A stretch of 33,093 nucleotides of DNA from Staphylococcus coagulans (lineage in GTDB: Bacteria > Bacillota > Bacilli > Staphylococcales > Staphylococcaceae). The notes beneath the pieces were generated by a model. It was not told where the DNA came from and made no database searches. It saw nothing but the letters and a program-made list of their open reading frames with translations. Location: positions 1 to 33,093 of the forward strand of contig NZ_PPQN01000019.1 of NCBI RefSeq assembly GCF_002901995.1. The letters are read 5' to 3'. Shown here piece after piece: positions 1 to 6,204 of the stretch. How positions within the stretch are numbered: the stretch's first letter is position 1; each line of letters starts with the position of its first letter. A program made the translations under genes and the position numbers.

Positions 1-45
1 ACTCAATAAGTTAAGGCAAATTAATCATTATATAAATAATTTTTC

Positions 46-74
46 TTGATATGTAGTTAATGAAAATGTATAAT
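46..74 (+). promoter_or_regulatory. Sigma-A promoter of an orphan small RNA
   Basis: A TTGATA -35 box (46-51) and a perfect TATAAT -10 box (69-74) are separated by exactly 17 bases. Transcription should start near position 81. No coding region follows within the short distance to the terminator, so the product is most likely a small RNA. Confidence 0.7.
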
Positions 75-80
75 CATAAA

Positions 81-147
81 CAAATAGCGGTACACATCTG
101 CGGAGTGTACTTGAGGTTAACTGTTGCGACGGTTGCCTCTTTTTTTA
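81..147 (+). ncRNA. Putative ~65-nt small RNA with two hairpins
   Basis: Between a near-consensus promoter and a run of eight T lie two hairpins. The first (90-110) pairs GTACAC with GTGTAC. The second (113-139) pairs GAGG with CCTC and AACTG with CGGTT around a TTGCGA loop, and is a typical intrinsic terminator stem. Size and layout (a short RNA made of one hairpin plus a terminator) recall the antisense antitoxin RNAs of type I toxin-antitoxin loci such as par/fst RNAII, but I find no small hydrophobic toxin ORF on the opposite strand here. Expression and function are inferred. Confidence 0.5.
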
Positions 148-199
148 TATAAAAATCTCTACTCACGCATATTTACGTTATCCCTATTGGTTTATATAA

Positions 200-313
200 G
201 TTCCACAACAAACAAATGAGACGGCATGGGAGTCGCTGAAAAACAAGTCAGAGTTTTCTACTCAAACACGTATTGCCACATATGAAGCTAATTTAAAAAG
301 AATTGGAGATTAA
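200..313 (+). pseudogene. C-terminal remnant of an unidentified ORF
   Basis: An open frame of 37 codons runs from just after a stop codon (197-199) to TAA at 311-313, with no start codon. It ends two bases before the ATG of the next gene, and the ribosome binding site of that gene lies inside it, as in an operon. The peptide (ending in ANLKRIGD) reads as an authentic C-terminus. I do not recognise the family. The arrangement of a truncated tail followed by a small cytosolic protein would fit a decayed toxin-immunity pair, but this is a guess. Confidence 0.35.
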
Positions 314-315
314 TC

Positions 316-789
316 ATGGAGATTAAACTTAAAAATCTAGTAGTTCAATTTGACTTAAACAGTGAAACTCCTTATTTTCAAGTTGAAGATAATTACAAAA
401 TAAGATGGGATATTGACTCGATTCAAAAGAGAGACCTTGCAGAAATAATAAGATTATCGTTTAAGTCAAAGATTAATAGTTCATTCCTATCAAAAATTAT
501 CTCACCTTATTGTAAAAGAGAGGTGACTCGACTTGGATGGTATATTAATATAAAAAATTGGCGTGAAAATATTCATTGCGGTTATGAAAAATATATCATT
601 TCTAGTATATACAATATAGATGTTACAGAAGTGTTAAATTATTGCATGTATATCAAGAACAGTCAGATTCAACCTTTTATCATTTTTTATGATGATAAAT
701 CTTTATTAAAGATTGGTGTTGATACGATTGATGTCATTAGCGCTTCTGAAGAATTGATTAAAATGTTAAATACTAAGTTAAATTTTTAA
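316..789 (+). CDS. Hypothetical protein, 157 aa
   Basis: The product is a soluble-looking protein of 157 residues with no signal peptide, no membrane segment and no motif I recognise. It starts at ATG 316 behind GGAG at 305-308, inside the end of the truncated upstream frame, so the two were probably co-transcribed. It is rich in Ile, Lys and Asn with AT-rich codons, like the island genes and unlike the purine genes. A stem (GCCGACAA/TTGTCGGC, 838-864) followed by ATTTTT may end its transcript. Size and position would suit an immunity protein for a lost toxin, but nothing in the sequence proves this. Confidence 0.5.
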   Translation: MEIKLKNLVVQFDLNSETPYFQVEDNYKIRWDIDSIQKRDLAEIIRLSFKSKINSSFLSKIISPYCKREVTRLGWYINIKNWRENIHCGYEKYIISSIYNIDVTEVLNYCMYIKNSQIQPFIIFYDDKSLLKIGVDTIDVISASEELIKMLNTKLNF

Positions 790-837
790 TTCATATATCA
801 TGGAAGCACGATACAATTTGTAATATCGTGTCAGACT

Positions 838-869
838 GCCGACAAAGACTGCGGACTTGTCGGCATTTT
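838..869 (+). terminator. Possible intrinsic terminator after the 157-aa gene
   Basis: An 8-bp perfect stem GCCGACAA/TTGTCGGC (838-864) is followed by ATTTTT. It could equally be a structural stem at the edge of the group II intron fragment that begins just downstream. Confidence 0.4.
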
Positions 870-1046
870 TAGAGCGTCCGGGATGGGTAACAACTTGTCG
901 ATGAAAGTCCGTTACAGGCTTGATAATAGGAACTGTTAGCGAAAGACAAGGGTGTCCATTGTGAAGTGGAATCTGAAGGAAATCGGACGCAAACACTCGC
1001 ACCGATGAACAGAAACATTATACTAAGGCTATGTAGAACAGTAGCT
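866..1046 (+). ncRNA. Group II intron RNA fragment (domain I region)
   Basis: The stretch contains conserved-looking segments of bacterial group II intron 5' RNA, in order: a GAGCGTCCGGG-like segment, GATGAAAGTCCGTTACAGG, CTTGATAATAGGAACTG, GCGAAAGACAAGGGTGTCC, GTGGAATCTGAAGGAA, and a GAACAGAAAC tail. I recognise these from the RNA that precedes intron reverse transcriptases. No reverse transcriptase ORF and no domain V hairpin follow, so it is a broken copy that cannot splice or move. The ends are approximate. Open frames across it on either strand are not coding. Confidence 0.6.
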
Positions 1047-1096
1047 CAAAAGTTCGCAAATTTTATCAATTTTTAGCATTACGTATTCAACGCTAA

Positions 1097-1172
1097 ACAA
1101 AAAAGGCTAGAAACCGCATCACAACGGTATCTCTAGCCTTTCATTTATACTATGTTATTATTCCCACTCGAT
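1097..1172. repeat. Outer att-like direct repeat (guaA 3' end copy)
   Basis: This segment is about 80% identical over 76 bases to 6205-6279, the 3' end of guaA plus its terminator. On the minus strand it still reads Phe-Ile-Glu-Trp-Glu-stop, like the end of GuaA. Thirteen bases (1157-1169, GAGTGGGAATAAT on the minus strand) are identical to the guaA copy. The stem AGGCTAGA/TCTAGCCT with a T-run (minus strand) keeps the terminator. It marks the outer end of an island inserted at the guaA terminus. SaPIbov1-type islands are known to be flanked by a ~74-nt repeat of the GMP synthase 3' end. Confidence 0.8.
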
Positions 1173-1219
1173 GAAATGAGTGTTTTTCGCTAGTTTATAT
1201 TAACTTATAACAATTGATA

Positions 1220-1320
1220 TTACAGTGTTTTTACAGCTAAATACTTCTCATCAATTAACATCACTTCATAATTAACGTATTCAATTACGTATTCACTGCC
1301 TGCAACGTGTGAGATTATCT
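1220..1320 (-). pseudogene. Decayed ORF tail inside the island
   Basis: On the minus strand a readable C-terminal frame ends at a TAA at 1222-1220, with peptide ending EKYLAVKTL. It has no start codon. It looks like the end of a former gene adjoining the outer att-like repeat. I cannot name the family, though small phage and pathogenicity-island proteins often look like this. The rest of 1173-1403 is AT-rich with nothing else recognisable. Confidence 0.3.
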
Positions 1321-1403
1321 ATGCTGTAATTGGAAGCAGAACCAAAGTGATTCTCAGCTTTTAACTTTTGTGTAAATATAATTATTATAGTTTTTGTAAC
1401 TAA

Positions 1404-2105
1404 TTAATTTAACTCATTAATTAACTTAAGGATTTCATCTTTGTCCATGTTTTTCAAGTCTCTTTTACATACTTTAACCAAATTATTAGACACAGATGCT
1501 GTAGCCATAGAAGTATTTTCAACGTTATTAGACAACTTTTTATCAACCGAAATATATACGTCGGCATCATCGTTAGAATTAAAAACAGATTTTGAACCAT
1601 CCTTATTCAATACTCCAACCGATATAGTTTCATTATATGCAGCTGGAAATTCTTGACCTCCAAAAATATCGTTACCGTTAGCTGCTACAATAATAATACC
1701 TTTTTCATGAGCCTCTTTTATCTTTTTATGTAACTCAGGATAATTTTTAGTAAATCCATAACTCATATTTATAATGTCTACATCATGTTTAATTGCCCAA
1801 TCAAGTGCTGAAATAGTATCCGCCACTCTTCCGTTGCCATAACGGTTCAAAACTTTAGCATTATAAATAACTATATCAGCTCTATACTCTATAATCTTTG
1901 AAATTTTATTAGCGTGTACGCTATTTCTATAGTTATCTAAAGTGAAATCACGAGATATTACATTGCTATTAATAGCTTTCTTTTCAATCCCTGTATCTAG
2001 AACTGCAATTTTAGTCTTTTCATTCTTGCAATTATAGTTCAAACATATGAATATAGATGATAAAATTAGTATTATTAATATTAAATAAATTTTAATCAAT
2101 TTCAT
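1404..2105 (-). CDS. Membrane-anchored S8 (subtilase-like) peptidase, small and divergent
   Basis: Residues 1-23 form one hydrophobic segment, so the protein is probably anchored or exported. The remainder is a compact subtilisin fold with a catalytic Asp in AVLDTGI (D37), a His in VHANKIS (H64), an oxyanion Asn in AANGND (N143) and a Ser in NTSMATAS (S199). The usual HGTHVAG and GTSMAxPH motifs are degraded: Gly after His is Ala, Gly before Thr-Ser is Asn, and Pro-His is Ala-Ser. At 233 residues it is shorter than typical subtilases and has no evident propeptide. Its ATG overlaps the end of the DUF3885 gene by 14 bases and lacks a strong ribosome binding site of its own, which suggests translational coupling. 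Context suggests it processes the toxin encoded two genes upstream. This is inference; a weakened or inactive enzyme is also possible. Confidence 0.8.
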   Translation of the reverse strand: MKLIKIYLILIILILSSIFICLNYNCKNEKTKIAVLDTGIEKKAINSNVISRDFTLDNYRNSVHANKISKIIEYRADIVIYNAKVLNRYGNGRVADTISALDWAIKHDVDIINMSYGFTKNYPELHKKIKEAHEKGIIIVAANGNDIFGGQEFPAAYNETISVGVLNKDGSKSVFNSNDDADVYISVDKKLSNNVENTSMATASVSNNLVKVCKRDLKNMDKDEILKLINELN

Positions 2106-2697
2106 CGCTTACATCAAACAAGAGGTTGCTGTATTTTTGGGAGTAATTTATATATGACTGCTTATTTATAAAATATAGCCAAAGCCCCCTATCATCATAC
2201 AAATGGTACAATATGCCTCTTTCACTATCCATTAAATATATATCTAAGTAATTATCTTTCTGATTAATCGTCGGGAATAAACCTTTAAAATCTTGATTGC
2301 AAATCGCTCTCGCTAACTTTTTATAATTTAAATCCTTCAAACTTTTATTTTTATAAGCAAACACAAAACACTGAATGCCTTCATTGTTAGTATATTCTCT
2401 AAAACTTGGTGTTTCGTTATTATTGAAATAACTAAACTTTTCTTTGAACCTAGTTTTTTTAAATGAATTCCCATATAAATAATATACTAGAACTATATCA
2501 ATATTATTACTTTGATGAAATAAATCTTGTAAGATTTGAATTGAGTTTCTATGAACTATTGTAAAATAATTTTTGTTAAAGCTTTTTCCATCATCTGAAA
2601 AAGGATATTCACCTTCACTTAAATCTAAATGAATTGCATTTTCGGCTTCAGAAAAATTTAAATCACTTACTGACATACAATTAATAATATTATCCAT
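2092..2697 (-). CDS. DUF3885-like protein, probable immunity protein
   Basis: This 201-residue cytosolic protein has no signal or membrane segment. The C-terminal part carries a GLFP segment (139-142), a DxYLMD-like strand and YHLYDDRG (164-171), which I recognise as the pattern of the DUF3885 family. The protein is acidic, as immunity proteins often are. It starts 14 bases after the toxin stop codon, behind AGGATG, and its end overlaps the protease gene. Position directly after a secreted toxin-like gene is the classic place for the cognate immunity gene. DUF3885 has no proven biochemical role that I know of, so the immunity function is inferred from context. Confidence 0.6.
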   Translation of the reverse strand: MDNIINCMSVSDLNFSEAENAIHLDLSEGEYPFSDDGKSFNKNYFTIVHRNSIQILQDLFHQSNNIDIVLVYYLYGNSFKKTRFKEKFSYFNNNETPSFREYTNNEGIQCFVFAYKNKSLKDLNYKKLARAICNQDFKGLFPTINQKDNYLDIYLMDSERGILYHLYDDRGLWLYFINKQSYINYSQKYSNLLFDVSDEID

Positions 2698-2711
2698 TTT
2701 TATAAATCATC

Positions 2712-3458
2712 CTATTTACGAAGTATTTTTCCATCTTTAGTTAAAGTCGCTTTTCTTGTACCGCTTTTATCCAACAATTTCCAATACGATCCTCCATGAG
2801 ACTGTCCTTTATTCCTTGAAATTGACCACCCAGTTTTAGGATCTCTATAAACTGGATTTTTCCCCTTTACTTTTTGTGTAAATTTTCCGATATCCACTCC
2901 TTTACTAGTTAGAAGTCTAGAGTTTATTCCTTTCGCTACTTTATGCGTATTTGATTTTATAGCGTTATTCACTGCTTTTTTACCATACTTTTTAATAGCC
3001 CATTGGATACCATATCTTGCAGCCATAACTGCCACTACTACTAAAGGTGCAGCAGAAGCCTCGGCCAATCTTGTATCAAATTCATGCTCCTCACCAGTTG
3101 AATTATCTATTAAAAATCCAGCTATATCTTCTTCATCCGCATAGGTTAAATCAACAGTATAATCTACTTGTTTAGATTCTTCTAAATTAGAGATTTTCCC
3201 AGATAAATTAATGTCTCCTGTATTGAAGTCATTAGTTAATACAGTATCTAAATTTATTTCATCATTATTTATTGATGCAGAAAGACGTGATACTTCGCCA
3301 GTTTTATTCTCACTGGTTTTTGTGTTTTTAACGCTTTTATTTACATCTATATCTTCTTTGATAATTTTATTAGATGCATTCGTATTTGAACTCCCAATCC
3401 CAGATAAAATCAAGGACATTATTATTGTACATATAAACACTTTCGAAAAAATTTTCAT
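2712..3458 (-). CDS. Secreted putative toxin with C-terminal polymorphic-toxin-like domain
   Basis: I start the gene at ATG 3458 because AGGAGGG sits just upstream of it; the longer frame has no such site. The 248-aa product has a signal peptide (about 1-28, cut after NTNA), an Asn/Asp/Thr-rich region likely to form strands (about 55-130), a hydrophobic Ala/Val stretch (about 132-147), a Lys-rich linker (155-200) and a basic C-terminal module (about 190-248). The module has YRD (204-206), W211, R215, HGG (221-223) and WK (226-227), resembling small nuclease-type modules at the ends of polymorphic toxins (Ntox21-like). The whole resembles staphylococcal SAR2788-type putative toxins. It is first in an operon with a DUF3885 gene and a subtilase gene. 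Activity and target are not shown by the sequence. Confidence 0.6.
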   Translation of the reverse strand: MKIFSKVFICTIIMSLILSGIGSSNTNASNKIIKEDIDVNKSVKNTKTSENKTGEVSRLSASINNDEINLDTVLTNDFNTGDINLSGKISNLEESKQVDYTVDLTYADEEDIAGFLIDNSTGEEHEFDTRLAEASAAPLVVVAVMAARYGIQWAIKKYGKKAVNNAIKSNTHKVAKGINSRLLTSKGVDIGKFTQKVKGKNPVYRDPKTGWSISRNKGQSHGGSYWKLLDKSGTRKATLTKDGKILRK

Positions 3459-3472
3459 ATTGATCCCTCCTA

Positions 3473-3488
3473 GATATTTTAAAATATC
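3473..3488. promoter_or_regulatory. 16-bp perfect palindrome in the toxin leader
   Basis: GATATTTTAAAATATC is a perfect palindrome lying just upstream of the AGGAGGG of the toxin gene, between any promoter and the start codon. It could be an operator or a leader hairpin. It is so AT-rich that chance is a real alternative. Confidence 0.25.
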
Positions 3489-4018
3489 ATAATATACTTT
3501 CAATATTCTTTCATATCTATATACGAATAAATATGCAATACGAAAATTTAAGTGCACAGTTATACTTTAAAAGACTTTATGCCCTTGAAGAACGTTTCTA
3601 TTTTATTGTGAAAGTGTTTCTCCCTATACAAACTTACTTTTTTAATACTCGGATGTATTTCGATTTTTCTCTTATATAGCTTTGTAAATCGTACAGCTAA
3701 ATTTAAAATATTATACTTTTTACCACAAGAATTCTTGTAATAGTCAAATTTATACTTCAATTATGACTTTAAATATATTAATTACACTACAAACGTAACA
3801 TTGTTCGTAAGCTGCTCCATAACCATTACTTCATCTACTATTAAACATGCTTATTTATCTAAAATTTTTCTCTCAATTACCCAATATTAATAACTAATAA
3901 ACAATTTTTGAGACACTGGTTCTCTTAAATTACAGTAAGTTTAATTATATGAATATCGAACAAAAAACTATACGAAGCTGCGAAAAATTTAATTATCAAA
4001 AGGTATCCTAAAGCTGGG

Positions 4019-4120
4019 GTTGTTATAACTCCAGCAAGTTCTGCCAATTCTTTGTTCTCTAGCTCTTTCTTGAATATCTCCAATTAAATCTTTAGCGTTT
4101 AACATGATGTCATATTTAAC
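4019..4120 (-). repeat. Decayed coding segment, copy 1 (paired with 5631-5733)
   Basis: On the minus strand this ~100-bp segment aligns with 5631-5733. In one frame both copies read KKELEnKELaELAGVI-like, and several of the differences between copies are synonymous, so an ancestral gene is implied. Here stop codons and frame changes break it. The family is not recognised. Confidence 0.5.
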
Positions 4121-4358
4121 GAAATTAACGAATCGTTCATACAGTCTTTTTAGTGTACTTATATTCATCACAAATAAAAAAAGACCCTTTTACAGGTCGC
4201 TTTAACGATGAGTGAGAATTTTATAAGTGGTTAGCCACAAGATACTTAATTTTACCCATTCACTGATTTCTAAAACATAAATAAAGAGCCGTATTAAATT
4301 ACGACTCCGATATCAGTAAATATAACCCAACATGAGCTATGTTTATTTCAAAGGACAA

Positions 4359-4384
4359 AACACCCATCTTAAATTATGGGGGTT
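4359..4384 (-). terminator. Intrinsic terminator after the 56-aa gene
   Basis: On the minus strand AACCCCCAT pairs with ATGGGTGTT (one mismatch) around an eight-base loop, and TTTTG follows. It begins three bases after the stop codon of the 56-aa gene. Confidence 0.5.
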
Positions 4385-4387
4385 AAT

Positions 4388-4558
4388 TTATTTCTTTTTG
4401 TTATTAGATGAAAACAAGAATGCTCCAAAAAACAGTAAAGGGAAAATAACAAACAAGCGAGCATCAAATGTATTCTCCCCAATAATAACAGGTAAAGATA
4501 TATAAATAATAAAAGTTATTACTAAAAACGCCAAATAGATTTTTTTATTGGTGCTCAT
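4388..4558 (-). CDS. 56-aa two-helix membrane protein, possible bacteriocin immunity protein
   Basis: The start is ATG 4558, 11 bases after the stop codon of the secreted 181-aa gene, behind a GTAGGTG-type site. The product begins MSTNKKIY, has two hydrophobic segments (about 7-26 and 35-50) and a basic SNNKKK tail. Small two-helix membrane proteins directly downstream of a secreted cationic peptide are the usual form of dedicated bacteriocin immunity. I recognise no named family. Coupling to the upstream gene and a terminator right behind it make the pair a two-gene operon. Confidence 0.6.
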   Translation of the reverse strand: MSTNKKIYLAFLVITFIIYISLPVIIGENTFDARLFVIFPLLFFGAFLFSSNNKKK

Positions 4559-4569
4559 CACAAGTACAC

Positions 4570-5115
4570 CTACAATACAATAGCAATGAATGCTCTAGCT
4601 ACAATATAAGCAAATTGTTTATTGAAACCAAAATTATTAGTTAATCCTGTAGCTATACCATCAGCTAAATTACCTTCAAAACCCGTTAAAATGTCACAAA
4701 ACTTATTAATACTTTGATAATGGAACATAACTAACTTTGTGCCAGTAGTATTTTCTATTTTAGCAACTAATTTATTCCAAGCTTTCTCTCCAATTTTATT
4801 AACAGTAGCTCTTATAGCTTTAGCTCCAGCTTTCGCCGTTATAGTAGCTTTACCTCTCTCTGCTACCCCATTTTTATAATCTCTAACTTGTCCTTTTAAT
4901 TTTTCAGCCACACTCGGATCTTTAAAGTCTTGTTTACTATTATCTATTTCTTCTAATAAAGCATTTCCAATTTTTTCTCTTTGTTTCATTTCCTCATCAA
5001 CTGCTTTAACAGTTTCAGCATTAGCTTTACCTGATTCTACCGTAAAATAAACAGGCCCCATCAAAAGAGAGGTCGCAATACTAGCAGTGGCAATTTTTCT
5101 TAAGTTTTTGTACAT
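4570..5115 (-). CDS. Secreted bacteriocin-like protein, 181 aa
   Basis: ATG 5115 follows AAGGAG at good spacing. Residues 1-33 are a signal peptide (basic start, hydrophobic core, cut after KANA). The mature part has a charged, probably helical N-terminal half (about 34-85), an Ala/Lys-rich cationic middle (about 88-115, including AKAGAKAIRATVNKIGEKAW) and a hydrophobic C-terminal third ending in FAYIVARAFIAIVL. There is one Cys (in KFCDIL), so no disulfide bridge, and no LPXTG motif. A cationic amphipathic core plus hydrophobic end, exported, with a small two-helix membrane protein immediately downstream, suggests a membrane-active bacteriocin precursor, loosely like SdpC in layout but without clear sequence match. 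The family is unidentified. Confidence 0.5.
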   Translation of the reverse strand: MYKNLRKIATASIATSLLMGPVYFTVESGKANAETVKAVDEEMKQREKIGNALLEEIDNSKQDFKDPSVAEKLKGQVRDYKNGVAERGKATITAKAGAKAIRATVNKIGEKAWNKLVAKIENTTGTKLVMFHYQSINKFCDILTGFEGNLADGIATGLTNNFGFNKQFAYIVARAFIAIVL

Positions 5116-5285
5116 TGTAAAAACTCCTTATTCAGAATTTAAACAATCCCTTAATAAACATCCCGATATTAAGCCTATCATATTATCGTTTTCTTTCAAC
5201 TGTATTATTGATATCTAAACACTAATTCTTAATTACATAGTCCGCTTTAGCAAATTCACATCATATTTAACACAAAAAACCTTTA

Positions 5286-5315
5286 TTAAAAACCACCCTA
5301 AATAATAAGGGTGTT
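5286..5315 (-). terminator. Intrinsic terminator after the 65-aa gene
   Basis: On the minus strand AACACCCT pairs with AGGGTGGTT around TATTATTT, followed by TTTAATA. It lies about 30 bases after the stop codon of the 65-aa gene. Confidence 0.5.
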
Positions 5316-5344
5316 CACATACTAAAAATAATTCTATTAATATA

Positions 5345-5542
5345 TCAAAAACCTTTTCTTTTGATCTGCCTAGTAAGAAATACAACAATTAATATTCCAT
5401 GTATAATCGTTAATCCTTTGAAAATAGGCGAACTAAATGAAATGAAAAAAGCTGTCAGTATGATTTCAAGTAAAAACACAAAAATTATTATAGCTAATAA
5501 CGTTTGTTGCGATTTAGGCATGTTATGATCTTTTCCGCTCAT
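5345..5542 (-). CDS. 65-aa two-helix membrane protein
   Basis: I start it at ATG 5542 because AAGGAGG lies seven bases upstream. A longer frame reaching 5749 only crosses a decayed repeat and is not believable. The product begins MSGKDHN, has two hydrophobic helices (about 14-35 and 40-57) and a basic RQIKRKGF tail. It has its own ribosome binding site and terminator, so it is a separate unit from the bacteriocin-like pair. It resembles small immunity-type membrane proteins and could be an orphan immunity gene, but no family is recognised. Confidence 0.55.
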   Translation of the reverse strand: MSGKDHNMPKSQQTLLAIIIFVFLLEIILTAFFISFSSPIFKGLTIIHGILIVVFLTRQIKRKGF

Positions 5543-5630
5543 AATAAACCTCCTTAACTGGATAAGTTTCATTAGATAATATACTATCATTTGAATTAAC
5601 AAAGTCCAAACTTGGACTCTGCTAATCACT

Positions 5631-5733
5631 GTTGTTAATAACGCCAGCAAGCTCTTCCAATTCTTTTTTTCTCTAGTTCTTTCTTGAGTATCCCCGAATA
5701 AATTTTTAACATTTAACACTGTATTCAATTTTC
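5631..5733 (-). repeat. Decayed coding segment, copy 2 (paired with 4019-4120)
   Basis: The minus strand matches 4019-4120 along its length. Reading across one shift in a run of A (5663-5669 area) gives ILKKELEKK, then ELEELAGVINNSD and a stop, so this is the tail of a former gene. The two copies bracket the bacteriocin-like genes, which suggests a duplicated or repeatedly inserted unit. Confidence 0.5.
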
Positions 5734-5768
5734 CATAAAAAACCACCACCTAATAAAAGGCAGTGGTT
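5734..5768 (-). terminator. Intrinsic terminator after the terminase remnant
   Basis: On the minus strand AACCACTGCC pairs over ten positions (with G-T pairs) with GGTGGTGGTT, followed by TTTTTTATG. It lies about 15 bases after the stop codon of the terminase fragment. Confidence 0.6.
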
Positions 5769-5781
5769 CTGCATTAATCAT

Positions 5782-6126
5782 CTACTGAATATCATCAACA
5801 AATTCTGGCGCTACAAGACTCACATCTAATTTATCTGTAAATAAGCTATGATACTTTACTAACATTTCACGCGCTTTGTTACGATCACTTATTTTAGCTG
5901 GTACATCAATCGTTTCTACATGCTCGTTATAAATTACGTTCATTCTATTTGTATCTGGGTTACGGACATACTCACCACGTTTAACGACAACTTCTCTCGT
6001 TTCAGTTTCTTCTCCTATTGCAGTTCTACTCATTAAATACAATAACTCTTTGACTTCTAGTATACCCTCATCAAGTATCTTTTCTTTTTGACCCTTAATG
6101 TAATTTTGTATTTCAACATTCTTCAA
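5782..6126 (-). pseudogene. Small terminase subunit (TerS), N-terminally truncated
   Basis: The 114-residue frame has the character of the middle and C-terminal part of phage/SaPI small terminase: NVEIQNYI, the VVVKRGEYVRNP segment, then ISDRNKAREMLVKYHSLF, which is a typical TerS end. TerS recognises the pac or cos site and feeds DNA to the large subunit for packaging; SaPI islands carry their own TerS to redirect a helper phage. The N-terminal helix-turn-helix part (about 50 residues) is missing. Reading upstream in frame gives a few more TerS-like residues (VNKLL) and then a stop at 6156-6154, and only a TTG start is available. It lies next to the guaA-side att repeat, where a satellite would end. 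It is very unlikely to be functional. Confidence 0.7.
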
Positions 6127-6204
6127 CAGTTTATTGACAACTGAAAATGTATCTTAGGGCTATACCTTACATTTATAGCGGATTGCGTAGCATTAAAAGT
6201 ACAA

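Larger units (their letters stand above)
3489..4387. other. Gene-poor, AT-rich decayed stretch of the island
   Basis: No convincing gene lies here. A 66-codon frame at 3560-3760 has only a TTG start with no ribosome binding site. The stretch holds a decayed segment repeated at 5631-5733 and several small hairpins with T-runs on the minus strand: 4178-4200 (GACC/GGTC), 4287-4308 (GAGtCGTA/TACGgCTC) and 4359-4384, which closes the 56-aa gene. Confidence 0.5.

Noticed and set aside
778..1002. 74-codon minus-strand frame
   Set aside because: It is antisense to the group II intron fragment; the base pattern is that of a structured RNA.
3560..3760. 66-codon minus-strand frame upstream of the toxin gene
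   Set aside because: It has a TTG start, no ribosome binding site, no recognisable domain, and lies in decayed AT-rich DNA.
3989..4171. 60-codon minus-strand frame
   Set aside because: It crosses the decayed repeat in a frame that differs from the ancestral one implied by comparing the two copies.
1404..5542. Lantibiotic or other modified-peptide cluster (a subtilase near small secreted genes)
   Set aside because: No LanB, LanC or LanM-type modification enzyme and no dedicated ABC exporter are present, and the secreted proteins carry ordinary Sec signal peptides.
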